Below, in pieces: positions 1-11,563 of a stretch of 64,000 bases of DNA (position 1 is the first letter of the stretch; each line of letters begins with the position of its first letter). Source of the DNA: Ichthyophthirius multifiliis (taxonomy: Eukaryota; Ciliophora; Oligohymenophorea; Hymenostomatida); NCBI RefSeq assembly GCF_000220395.1, contig NW_004086329.1:40379-104378 (forward strand). The letters are read 5' to 3'. A program made the translations under genes and the position numbers. The notes beneath the pieces are model-generated. The model saw nothing but the letters and a program-made list of their open reading frames with translations, was not told the origin of the DNA and ran no database searches.

Positions 1-1
1 G

Positions 2-421
2 TTTAGTGATTATTTAGAAAGTGATGTAGTATTAAATAGTGAAAATAAATAAAAAGATTTATTCGGAAATGCATAAACGTTTAACTTTTCGGAAAAAAAA
101 GTAGAAAAATTCTTATAAGAAACAGGACTTAATATGATTATTAGATCTAGTGAATGTGTTCTGGAAGGAATTCATAGAAATAAATAAGGAACTGTCACTA
201 CTATTTCGAGTTAAACTGATTTTATGGGAAAATATGGTAATAAGGCTTGTATGGTTAAAATCAGAAAAAATTTTTAGATTGAACCTTGCATTATTTAATA
301 ACTTCCTTATAGAAACGGTAATTGGATTGGTTCTGAAAATAATATTAAATCTAATGTTTATTTTACTGAGGATGAACAAAAAATTAGAAAAAAATAAGTT
401 AATAATTTACTTAAAATATGA
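2..421 (+). CDS. Ser/Thr protein phosphatase (PPP/PPEF-like), C-terminal part
   Basis: This is the 3' end of a gene that enters from the left edge, read with TAA/TAG as Gln and ending at TGA (419-421). About 139 residues remain. The block GLNMIIRSSECVLEGIH followed by GTVTTISS matches the C-terminal core of PPP-family phosphatases, closest in style to PPEF (IIRSHEC..EGY, then VTIFSA.N). The metal-coordinating His of the RSHE/RAHQ motif is replaced by Ser in what I read, so this copy may be catalytically weak, inactive or divergent. The N-terminal catalytic half (GDxHG, GDxVDRG, GNHE) lies outside the window and cannot be checked. Its 3' end faces the 3' end of the eRF3 gene. Family confidence is good; the exact subfamily is not settled. 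Confidence 0.72.
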
Positions 422-901
422 AAATTATTGAATTTTGGAATTAGATGCTTATTATAATATGAATTATAAAGTATTATATATTATTTGAGAATTAATATTA
501 TTTATAATATATAAATATATATATATATATTTATATATATAAATATATATATATAAATTGATATATTATTAATAAATTTTTATTTTATAATTTGTAATTA
601 AATATATTAAAATTTTTTTATTTTTATTTTCTTTTACTTTAATATTTTTAATATAATTATAATTTTGATAGATATTTTATATACAAATATATTATTTTAA
701 TTATATATAAATATTATAAAAATAATACAATAAATTTAAAAATAAATAACATATATGCATTTCTAATAAAATTTATTTTATATATAATAATATTTTCAAA
801 ATATTAATATGTATTAAAATATTTTCTTCGCCTCTAATTTTTTCATTTATTTTACTTATAAAGTAAACAAAATAAAAAAAAGTATACTCAATCTAAATAA
901 A
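422..901. other. AT-rich convergent spacer
   Basis: Between the TGA of the phosphatase and the TGA of eRF3. It is almost only A and T, with short (TA)n around 520-560. It presumably carries the two poly(A) signals. No ORF or RNA gene seen. Confidence 0.6.
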
Positions 902-3077
902 TCAATATTAAAAAGGTTTAATTTTCATAACTTTTCCAAATCCTATAGTTTTCTCTTCATCTCTCAAAGTAAATCTTCCCAAATTTTATATTTTCTCGAA
1001 TTTTTCAAGACACAGATGAGAATTTTTAAGCTTTAAATAATAAAAAAGCTATTAATAAAAATATATAGAAAAAATAAAAAAATACACTAATTTTAACAAC
1101 TCCAATTTGCCCGCTTTTCAAAAACGAAATTTTGTTAAGCCTTTTATTATCCAGATTCATCACAGCTTCAACTTATTCAATTTCAACTTCTATCACAGAA
1201 GTATGAATATGTAAAACGCATGAATATCCTTAAGAAAGTATCGGCTTATGATCTGGTAATTTCAATATATTAATTTCTGCTATAAAACACTAAGTAACAA
1301 AACACAAATCATCAGTATTACAAAAAACAAATCCTCTTTCAATATCTTTATCTTCTCCAGCCTTAATTTTGAGTTTGATATTTTCTCCAGCTGATGCATA
1401 AAATACTCTTTAATCTTTTGTATTATAAATAGCTTATATTTGAACCTATTATTTATTAGGCATAACAGTAATACACATGTCTTCTTTGACAGTTCCACTT
1501 TCGATTTTCCCTAACACAAAAAATCCTTATTATTCTTTAATTTTATCTAAAACCGGAATTCTTAAAGCCCCATTACAATTCCTAGCAGGCACTGGGCATT
1601 AATTTAGTGTTTAAAAAAGTGTAAGTCCTTAAAACCATTAGCATTTTTCTTCTGGTACCTTCACATCAATATTTTCATTCTACAATCCATTTACAGGAAC
1701 CCAATCAATAGATTAAAAACCTACATCCTATCTCAAAAAAGTTTCCATTTATTCTTTTATTTTCACATACCTATTTCTACTCCATCCAACCTCATCCATT
1801 TTACTAACTATACAAATTACATGTTGAACACCTAAAGCTTTTGCCAAATGTGCATGTTCTTATGTTTATCCTCCTTCAAATCCAGCCTCGAACTCACCTT
1901 GCCTCGCCGAAATAACTAAAGCTGCAACATCTGCTTGGCAAGCTCCTGTAATCATATTGGGAACGTAATTTTTATGTCCAGGAGCATCTATTAACACAAA
2001 ACGTCTTTAAGGAAGCTAAAAGTGAGCTTTTCCGCATTCCACAGTGATTCCTTTAGTTCTTTCTTCTTCATTAGTATCCATAATATAGGCTAAGGACCAA
2101 CTCTCACGGCTATTTTCTTTGGCTTCTTATTCATATTTTCGAATTTCCTATTCTTCGACTTCTCCACAATTTTTTAAAATACGTCCTGAAAGTGTAGATT
2201 TTCCATGGTCAACATGCCCTATGAAAACGATATTCAAAGAACCCCTTTCTCTATCCACAGGATGATAATCTTGATTTTATTTTAGAATTTTTTTTTCAAT
2301 TTCAATAACTTCCTCTATATTTATAATTTTCTCATATTTATAATCTGAATTATTATTATTTATATTGTTATTAATTTTATTTTATTAGACTCCTTCTTTT
2401 CCTAAAAGACGTTTAGGTATTCTTGCTGGAGGAGGATCTTTTTTTGGCAACTATGAAGTTTTTTTTATTTTTCTTTCTTTTATTTACTCATAGTCTAAAG
2501 AAAGTAAGTTTCCATACTATCATAAACAAACTTATAATACATTTAAGGAATAAACTCAAAATATTAAAAATCCTATGTCATTAGAATTAATGGTAATAAA
2601 TTCCCAAATTAATCAGTAGCATATTCCATATATATTTCACTATTTTAGTCATATAAATCCCCTATAATATCACCTTCTTCTGATGGAGATATAAATACAG
2701 GATTTCCGCTCAAATCAAAATACCATTCTCCAAATTCATATGTTCCTTCAAACCATTATCCAGTTTTATTCCCATTTTCATCAAATGGAGGAGGCAAACA
2801 ATCTATTTATTAATAAATATCATCAATAGGATTTTGTATTTAATTAACTATTTATTAATCTTGCATTTTTTATAAGTAATTATTTATTATTTCGGGATCA
2901 TCAGGAATAAATTCTTATGCTTTTTTAGAAAGCTTTATTGGTTTTTTTAGTTTCTTTTTGGTCTTTTTTTTTTTTCGAAATTTAATTTATTTTTTTGAAT
3001 ATTTTTATATTTTGTTTGTCTTTTTATATAAAATTTACTTCTGTTTGTTCTATATTATTTTAATTGTTTAGTTACAT
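902..3077 (-). CDS. eRF3, GTPase of translation termination
   Basis: eRF3 (SUP35/GSPT1 family) partners eRF1 to release peptides at stop codons. On the minus strand the GTPase block gives GHVDHGKST (G1, near 2194-2219), [14 protein letters not shown] (switch 1), [16 protein letters not shown] (G3), a G4 variant SKMD instead of NKMD, and the C-terminal [17 protein letters not shown] typical of eRF3. The N-terminal region has a PAM2-like element (LSKKAQEFIP, about 2890-2930), the poly(A)-binding-protein contact found in animal eRF3. An intron of 67 nt lies at 1031-1097. The proposed start is the ATG at 3075-3077. The N-terminal part reads only if the frame changes at T12 (2964-2975) and again near 2459-2500, where a 23-nt intron is an alternative. 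The stop TGA is at 902-904. Confidence 0.9.
1031..1097 (-). other. Intron in eRF3 gene
   Basis: Begins GTTAAAATTAG and ends TTTAAAG on the minus strand. Removing it joins GQIGV to [11 protein letters not shown] in phase 0 and restores the family-conserved [15 protein letters not shown] segment. Reading through instead hits TGA soon after. 67 nt. Confidence 0.75.
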
Positions 3078-3229
3078 TTATTTATTTATGTTTTTATTTA
3101 TTTATTTAAATGTTGATGATTTCTTTTTCTTTTTAAAAGTTTATTTATTTAGTAATTTTGAAAATAAGTTTTTTTCTAAATAATATTTAATATTATATTA
3201 ATATTTTTTTTTTAAATGTGTTTGTTTTG

Positions 3230-3263
<34 letters not shown>

Positions 3264-3576
3264 CTTAAAATAAAATACAATACAAAAATAATAAATTTTT
3301 AAAATGGAAATTCAATTTATTTTAGCAAAATAATAAATATTTATATATTAAACAAAATTTATAAATTGGATGATTATAAAAATAAAATAAAAGGATAAAT
3401 AATATTAAATTATATATAAATTTAATTATTTATATATATCATATATATTTAAAACATAACTAAATAATTCAAATATAATAAAAAATATTATTTAAAACAA
3501 ATATACATTTATTTATACATATATTTAAATAATAAAAAGAAATTATCTTATAAAAAACCTAAAAAAAAAAGTTATT
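3078..3576. other. Spacer with T18-A16 palindrome
   Basis: Lies upstream of eRF3 and downstream of Fab1, which are tandem on the minus strand. It holds a run of 18 T (3230-3247) followed directly by 16 A (3248-3263), a perfect inverted repeat able to form an all-A/T hairpin. The rest is A/T without coding signal. It may combine the Fab1 3' region side and the eRF3 promoter. Confidence 0.6.
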
Positions 3577-5539
3577 TCACCATACTTTCGCAAAGTACTT
3601 TTTACTCAAAGTTTTACAAAATCTTTATTAATATCTATCAGGACTAATAATAGTAGGATCTTCTTTAAAAATGAATTTTTTCATTTCAAACTCTATTTTT
3701 TTACTTAAATCATACTACCTAAAATAATCAATAACTCCTAATCTAACACTTTACTTTTCTTTATCAATAATAGTTAACAAAGAATAGTCAACTACAAATC
3801 TTTTAGCCAAAAACTCCGAATCACTTTATAAAAACCTATAAATTTTAGTGAAAACTTCCTCTTTAAAAAATAATGGTTCAGAATTAAAATCAATAATAAA
3901 ATTAGTATCTAAACCAACATCTCCATCTTTTAGAAATCTATTAATTTTTGAACCTTTAAGATCATAAATACTAATAAATTCTTTATTAATTCCATAAAAG
4001 AGATTTTCCATAACTACAAAATACTTATTTTATCCTTCGGAAATGATTTCATACATACCAAAGACTTTTGTTAAAAAAGAATTTCTTTCAAAATTTAAAA
4101 CATATTCAAAATATTATTATATAAAAGATTCGAACATGAAAAATTCTTTTTCGCTAATTTCTTTTATCACAAACAAATCATTACTACTTTTGAAAAATCC
4201 GCTTCTTGTTTTTCCTCCTTAGAGTTTTATAGGTTAACTAGAAACTAGACTTTATATATATCTTTCGAATGTAATTTTATATTGTTTTCTTATGTTTTAA
4301 AATTACTTGGGATAATATATATTAATTTCCGCTATTTTATTATTTGTTTCCTTTGTACCTGTTTGATATATTGCTATAGCCTTGTTTTAATTTCCTTTAT
4401 TATGACTTAAGTTAGAATTTTATAATTATAAAACCGAATTTGCTTTATTTTTATTTTTTTGTTCATTATTATTTTATTTATTTTCATCTTAATTTTGGTT
4501 CTTTTTTTCTTTATTATTAAACTCTCCTCCTTTGTTTTTTATGGAATGTATTTTATATTTTAAAAGTTCGTAATCTCCTTCAATTTTTAAATTATTTTCA
4601 TTATTTAAATTAACTATTATATTTTACTATTATATTTAAGGTGTCATTTATTCCTATTAATTATAATATTCATAGTTTGAATCAGAAAAAGAGTTTTCAA
4701 ATAAATTTTTTTATTTTTCTTCATTTTTTTCTTAAAGTACTTCATTATTTTCGTTATGTTCCTAAAAATCTTCTTTTTACCCCTAAATGACATATTTTTA
4801 TTCAGAATAATACTAGATTTTTTTTTTTTAATATGAGCATCTTTTTAAATACTAATTTCTTGATTATTTTTTGAATCAAACTTGCTTTCATTTATAATAC
4901 CTTATTTGTTTTCTAAAGCTTTTCTCTTTTTAAATTCTTCTTAAAATTAGTGTATTTAATCATCTTAAAATATAGTATTTTCAATAACAAAATCTTCTGG
5001 TTTATTAATCTATCCTATAGTCTATAAATTATTCAAAGATTAAAATTCTAAGTTTTCATGTGGATAAAATTTTTAGCTTTTTTCGGGAAAATAATGATCA
5101 AATTTCATAAAAACGTCATTTTCTTATTATTTAAGGATTTTTACAGATATTTTTTTATTATATTCTGGGAAAGATTTATCGGATTCTTATTAAGAATCAA
5201 GAATATTATTTTTTTTTTTATTAATTTCTTATTAATTATCTAAACTTCCATTTAATTCTATTTCTTTCATATGTTTTGCATAAACTTTAGAATTTAATGC
5301 CCAAGCAATCATACACAGAAAATTTTTTTAATAAAGAGGAATGTATTCCTTATTTATTTATTTATTTATTTTTAAAAAAAAAAAGGTAATAATATTATTA
5401 TATACTCTTTTTATATACAAATAATTATTAAGTTTCTTTATCATTTATATTTTCTTCTTATCCATTTAAAACTTAAAAATCTTAAATTTTTTATTTATTT
5501 TCATCTGTACTTTTTTTTATATATATTTAAGTTTAATAT

Positions 5540-5589
<50 letters not shown>

Positions 5590-6783
5590 TATTTTTTCTA
5601 TTGTTTCGTCTATACTTTCTATATTATCTAATCCACTTATACTTACACTTTCATCTCTAAACAAAAATTATAAATATATTTATTTATATATAATAATTTT
5701 AAAAAACCTTTCGTTTTTAGGAATTTATTAAGTATCAATTAAAAGTTTATTCTTTCTTCTTTTGACTTCTTTTAATCTCTAATTTATTTTTATTAAATAA
5801 ATATTAATTCTTTATTCCAAAATATAAATTTTAATGCAATCTTTAAAGTATTTAATATTATCATCCATAATATTCATAATATAATCAATTTCACATTTTA
5901 TTTTTTCATAATAAAATTCTACTTCACTCATTAATTATTAATATTTATGATTTTTTTTAATTGCTAAGTAATTTTGAAGTTCTTATTATTTTTAAAAAGC
6001 CTCATTTTTCGCAATTGTAAGCATATTTTTAAACTAAAAAAAATACTCTTTATAATATTTTTCTTCTAATTTAATTGAATTATTTTCATTAAATTATATT
6101 TTGTCTAATGAATAAATATTATTTTTCAAAACTTCAAATCTAATTTCAACATCTGTAATTAAAAAAACTCTCGATTTTTTTAAATGGCTACATTTTTATT
6201 AACCAAGGAAATTTAAAGACTATTAATATACATTATTATTTTAATTATAGTTGTTTTCTTTTAATTCTTTTAATTATTACACTTTAGATATATTATAATT
6301 TTCACTATAATTCTAAAACATATGTTATAAAAATCTATTAAATGAATAGTATTTTGCTATATTCGTAAAGTCTATATTTTATCCATTACATAAATTTAAA
6401 TTACATTGTTTACAACATATATAACTATATACTTTTTTATCATTATTATGTGTATTTCTATCTTAATTATGTGTTTTTTATTCTAAAATATTTATATTTT
6501 TTATCTTATATTTATTATAATTTTTTATTATATTAACCTTGGGATTGCTATTGTTGTTATTAAGTCTATTTTTATACATATTTTATTACTTCTATTTATT
6601 AAGAGTTTACTATACTTACAAATTTTTCACTTATACTAACTCTTATAAATGTATTTTATTAAACGAATAGATGTATATGATTATACATTGCTGACTAGCA
6701 ATTTTAACATTATGTGTTTATTTTTTTTGACAAATAAAAGAGAAACTTAACTTTAAAAATATAAAATTTAAATAAATATATGA

Positions 6784-6814
<31 letters not shown>

Positions 6815-8822
6815 ATTTTTACATAAAGATTCATCTCCTTAATTATAAAATTAAATTTACTTATATTAATAGTCACAAATTTTAGCTAATTTTCCTACTT
6901 TAGTATTATAATAATTTATTTTTTTATCTTAAATATATTTCTATAAATCTTCTTTTTGTATTAAATCACTAAAAATTTATTCACTTCCTATTCTGTAATT
7001 TATTTATGTATATTAATAATTATTTAAGCAACTTTAAATATATTCATTATCTCCAATTTTATCATTTATAAATCCATTTAAATTTCCAAAATCAATAATG
7101 TTATTTTCCAAACTTTCTAAATAAAGTTTTTTGCTTTTTTTATTTAATTTAATCATCTAATCATTTTTGTAAATAAGTTCTCTTTCTAAATACAAATTTT
7201 TAGCCAAAGATAATAAAACTATTAAAAATATATAAAAAAAAACAATTAAAATCGATTAAAATAACTTTTAATATTTTTTTTTGTTTCTTTCAATTTAATT
7301 TCATCATCCCCGCAAATTAATAGTGTATAAAAGGGCGAATATTTTTAATCACCTTCAACAAACATTAAAGTTTTTTAATTATATTTATAATGAAAATTTT
7401 TGAAATAAACTGATGTTAAGTGCCCAATATAATCTTCATTAATTTTTTGAGAATAAATAAATTATTAAGTATTTTCAATAATTTAACAACGCGCAATCTC
7501 CGCCAATTAAGCAATTGTAGTATCTTTTAATTTTTAAACTACACAAATACAGCCTTTTTCAAGTTCCTAAAGTATTTTTTCATCTACATTTTATTTACAG
7601 AAAATAATTTAAGGCTAATAATTTTTAATTGTCCTTATTATTTTTTAGAAATTTTCTTATTAACAGTTTATTATTTCTTATAAATCAGCATGTATTAAAT
7701 CGTTTCCTAAAAAAGTGTCTATCTATGAAGATATAATTAAGCATCTTACTTAAAATTGATTACATTCTTAATAATAATGAGACTAAGATTCAAAAGAGTT
7801 AGAAAAGCTTTTATTTGATTTTTTTGTTTTTTATTTATAATATTATGTTTATTATTATTTCATAATATTTTAACATTATTAATCAAAATTTAAGTCATTT
7901 GAATTTATATTATATGTATTTACATTATTTGTATGATTTTATTATTTACCTTTTCCTAAATATGTTTTCATTTGTTTTTTTGCTACATTTTTGCTTTTTA
8001 TTATCCCTTATACATTTATTAAAAATTATTGTTCTTTACAAAACCATTTTTTAATAAAAATTTATTAATTAATATCCATTTCGTTTTTATTATTTTAAAT
8101 AAAATAGTTCTTCTTTTTAATTGTTTTTAGTTATTTCAAACATTAATTAACAATTAAGAAAAAGGTATCTCTATTATCAAGAATATATTAATCATTCTAA
8201 AATATAATATTTGTTAGTTTCCTTAAATTTTAATCAAACAAATCTTTATAATTTGAATTTAAGAATAATAACTGGTTAATTTTTTCTTCTTCTATTTCGT
8301 CTTCGGAGTTTTCATCGAATTCTTCGTCTGATTCTATATTAATTAATTTTTACATTTTTTATATTTTATATAGAAAAATAAATTAAAATATTTTTTTTTT
8401 ACTCTCGTAAATATTTTCCTATTTTAAATAATCCTTACATTTATCAAAACATTGTTTACATAGTCTTGTATTTTTTATGATTTTATTGTTTTCTTAAGTA
8501 AGTGTAGAAAAATAATAATTTCCACATCTTTTTTGTTTTATTATAATAATAAAATAATTAGTATATAAATTATTATTTATTTTTACTTAGAACAGAATAT
8601 TTACCCACATATTCTACAATGATGTCTTCTTCTAAAAATAAAGATAAATAGTTTTCTACATTAAAAACAAACTTTTGCATCAGAATCTTTTACCCAATTT
8701 TTATAAAACTTTTTCATTACTATTTGTTCTTTTTTCTTTAGAGTCTATTTTCTTTGTTCTTATTTATTTAGATTTAAATCTATATATAAAGATATTTTAT
8801 TATTTTATTAATTATCTTCCAT
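3577..8822 (-). CDS. Fab1/PIKfyve-type phosphatidylinositol-3-phosphate 5-kinase
   Basis: This enzyme makes PI(3,5)P2 on endosomal and vacuolar membranes. Domains in order: a FYVE zinc finger near the N-terminus (WVKDSD, CFQC, RRRHHCRICG about 8600-8690; RLCKQCF about 8440); a Cpn60/TCP1-like region (TTIAQLAEIARCQIIENTQQ, KTLMFVEGD, about 7330-7560); the Fab1 pre-kinase motif MIAWALNS (5290-5312); and a PIPK kinase domain (IYYPKQF, GGKTRSGFFKSSNDLFVIKE, VMENLFYG, YDLKGSKINRF, VDYSLL, DYFRQYD, DPTIISPDRY). The VMENLF/DLKGS/FRQY combination points to Fab1 rather than type I/II PIP kinases. Start ATG 8820-8822, stop TGA 3577-3579. There are several introns, one spanning the (TA)n at 5545-5586. 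A T12 run at 4818-4829 coincides with a frame change. Exon boundaries in the FYVE finger are uncertain, so one zinc ligand is unplaced. Confidence 0.9.
5545..5586. repeat. (TA)n microsatellite, intronic
   Basis: Uninterrupted TA dinucleotides of about 40 bases inside a non-coding stretch of the Fab1 gene, between coding segments around 5600-5650 and 5300. Confidence 0.85.
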
Positions 8823-9282
8823 TTTTTTTTGTTATTTTTTTTTTAAAAAAATATGTTTATAATAAATTAATAAATATAAAATTATATTTTAAATATATAA
8901 TATATTTTTTAAGTATATATACAAAAGTTTATATATTAAAAGTAAAAAAAATAAATCACTTATTATATAAAATAAGTTATATCTAAAATATAATAAAATT
9001 AATTATAATTTGAAATTTAATTAATCTTATTATAATTAAAATAATACATTTTTTGAATATTTATTTATCTTAATTTTTTTTCTTTATAAAATCTAATTTA
9101 TATGTTTATGTAAAATAAAAAACAAAAACATTCAATTATATAGTCCTTTTAATAATTTCTTATAATAATAATAAAAATAAATAAAAAACAATTAAATATT
9201 AAAGATATAAAATAAAATATTTTTAAAAAGCGCAATATTTTAATTATTTTGTCTAAACAAAAAAAAAAAAAAGAATATAAAA
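8823..9282. promoter_or_regulatory. Divergent promoter region (Fab1 / propeller protein)
   Basis: 460 bp of nearly pure A/T separating two divergent start codons (8822 minus, 9283 plus). Nothing specific can be read as a promoter motif; the assignment rests on geometry. A run of A precedes each ATG, as at most starts in the window. Confidence 0.4.
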
Positions 9283-11515
9283 ATGGAAGAAAAAATAAAC
9301 TAATTATTAAAAGAATAAAAGCCTTTAATAGTTGAATAAAATTTAAATAATAAATCCGGACTTATTTTTGGCGAAAGCCTATTATTTTTAGAAACTAATA
9401 ACAAAAATGTCTATTTATGGTAAATAAATGTTTCAAATGAGTAAGAGATATTTAATAAAAAATATTAAACGAATATTAATTAATAAGAAGAAGAAGAATA
9501 ATTTGAAATTATAATATCTGAAAAAGAAAATATTATATGTATATATTCTAAATTTTAAGCATATTTGATTGATTTTAAAATCTTAAATGATAAGCACTAA
9601 AAACCAAACCTATTATTTTAAAAATTAGAAATAAAATAATAAATATAAAGCATAAAGTTTTTAAGAATGGATGAAAAAAATATAGCTGTATTAACAAAAA
9701 GCAAGTAGTTTCTTATTTTTCGAATATAGAATTATTTAGGAGAAGAAATTTAACATGATTAAAACTAATAAAGCTAAATATATAAATTTGAATAAGAAAT
9801 TTTTATTAGAAATATTTAATATAAAACTATATAACCTATATATGTGTAAAATTTATAAAATTTCGTAAAAGTAAATGAATTTTTAATAGATTTTGAATTC
9901 GGAAACAATTAATCTTTTGTTGATTTAGATTTTTTCGCATTGTATTTTTTAACTGATAAAGGAACTATTTATTATTAATGTCCTTTTTTTATTAAAGGTG
10001 TCTAAGTATAAGTTTCTAATATATAAAATCTTATTTAATAATTAGAAAAGGAAATATAAAATATACTATAATCAAATATAGAATCTGAAATAAATTAAAT
10101 AGATTGGTAAAAAAAACAATATTTAATTAAATAATATAATTTAAAAAAATTAGTTTTAAATTTCTGATTTAATTATTAAATAAAATGCTTAATTTTTAAT
10201 CTTCCTAAGTCTTAAAAAGTTAAAGTTTTAAAAAAAATACGATATTATTAGGAAATATGTAAGATTACAAAATCTAATTTAATTTATAAAAAATAACAAA
10301 AAATAATGAAGAATATAAAATATTAAGATAATATGTTAAATTTCATAAAATTTAATCAAAAAAAGGAATTCTACACACTTTTATTTTGGTAAAAAAAACA
10401 AGTAGAAATAATTATTCTACAGTAAAAATATTATTTAGTACTTTACCTGTATTTCCTAATGATTTTGGTTCAAATAAATACGTTTTTTAACTTTTAGATT
10501 TCTAAAAATTTCATTTAGAAAGTCCAATAGAGTATCCATAAGGAAAAGCCCTTTAATTTATTGAAAATTAATATGGAAAATTAACAAAAGAGAACCCAAA
10601 TATAGAAGAAGCGATATGTTTTTTATATATGAATAGAATTTATTCAATTAACTTAATTTGGCTAGCAAATATAGAATAGAATTCGATAGATAAAATGAAA
10701 TATTTAAACGAAGACTCAAAAAGTGAATTCAAAGTGTTAATTAATTCAGAAAAAAAGCTTTCTGAAAAAAATGTTTCTTTGGAATCTTTTGGATATTATT
10801 TTGTTCATTAATAAAATGATCTATTGATTGTTTGTAATGTCAATAAAAACGTTTAAAAAGAATTATTTATCCATATTCACTTTTTTTAAGTTTAATATTT
10901 ATAAACTCATTTAAATTTTGAATATTTAAATCAAAACTTTTTAGAATAACTTTTAAATATAGGAAAATAAGAATACCAAATGTAAGTTTTTTAACCTTAA
11001 GAAATTGATTTTCCAGAAAAAATAGTGGATTTATAGGAAAAAATAGATTTTGGAATTTCTAAATTGTAAGAATAATATATAATTTTTGACGATAAATATA
11101 CTAAGATGAATGATTTAAAAGAAAAAACCGAAAAAAAATATATTGAGACAATAGAAGAAAAGAAAAATATCTATTCTTAAAAAATAAACAGAATAAAAAA
11201 TAATATAGAATTAATATAAAAAAACTTAGTGATTTAGAAAATCTTACAAAAGATAAAAAAAAAATAGTGATTACTGTCCCTTAACTAAACTAAAAATTTA
11301 TTTAAAATTATAAATAATCAGAATAGTGTTTAGATAAACTATTTTAAGACTTACAAAAATATTAAGAAGAAAGAACAAATCTTTTTAAGAAAAAATAAGA
11401 CCAAATATAATAATTAGATCATTAGAAATTTCAAGAATTATAAAATTAAATAGATGAAGTTTTAAAATAATCTGCAAAAAAAATTAAATCTTTATAATAA
11501 TAAAATTAATATTGA
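9283..11515 (+). CDS. Propeller plus coiled-coil protein, possibly Nup88-like nucleoporin
   Basis: Starts ATG GAA GAA (9283) and ends TGA 11513-11515, about 740 codons. The N-terminal two thirds is beta-rich without membrane segments (GLIFGESLLFLETNN, NVYLWQINVS, ALYFLTDKGTIYY, TLPVFPNDFGSNKY), as in a seven-bladed propeller. The last 180 residues are Lys/Glu/Gln-rich coiled coil. This order, with the ESLLFLE and NVYLW style of the first blade, recalls the Nup88/Nup82 nucleoporins, but no diagnostic motif proves it. The reading frame changes at A7 (10143-10149) and A10 (11255-11264), both homopolymers; the protein sense is clear on either side. Its 3' end lies only 48 bp from the SHQ1 stop. 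I am sure it is a gene and unsure of its function. Confidence 0.65.
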
Positions 11516-11563
11516 AAAAAAAAAAAATATTTATTTTTATACATAAACAAATAAAAAAATTAA

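Noticed and set aside
113..379. Minus-strand ORF opposite the phosphatase
   Set aside because: It is a shadow of the plus-strand PPP frame and has no family resemblance.
2484..2506. 23-nt intron in eRF3 (GTATGGAAAC...CTTTAG)
   Set aside because: It would restore the frame, but it is half the length of every other intron here; a one-base error in the neighbouring T8 run is at least as likely. Kept only as an alternative.
3577..5312. Stand-alone short PIP kinase beginning at MIAWALNS (5312)
   Set aside because: That motif is the internal Fab1 pre-kinase signature, and FYVE plus chaperonin-like domains follow upstream on the same strand, so it is the 3' part of one long gene.
8675..8986. Plus-strand hydrophobic ORF, looks like a small membrane protein
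   Set aside because: It lies antisense to the Fab1 start and FYVE exon; its hydrophobicity comes from poly(T) on the non-coding strand.
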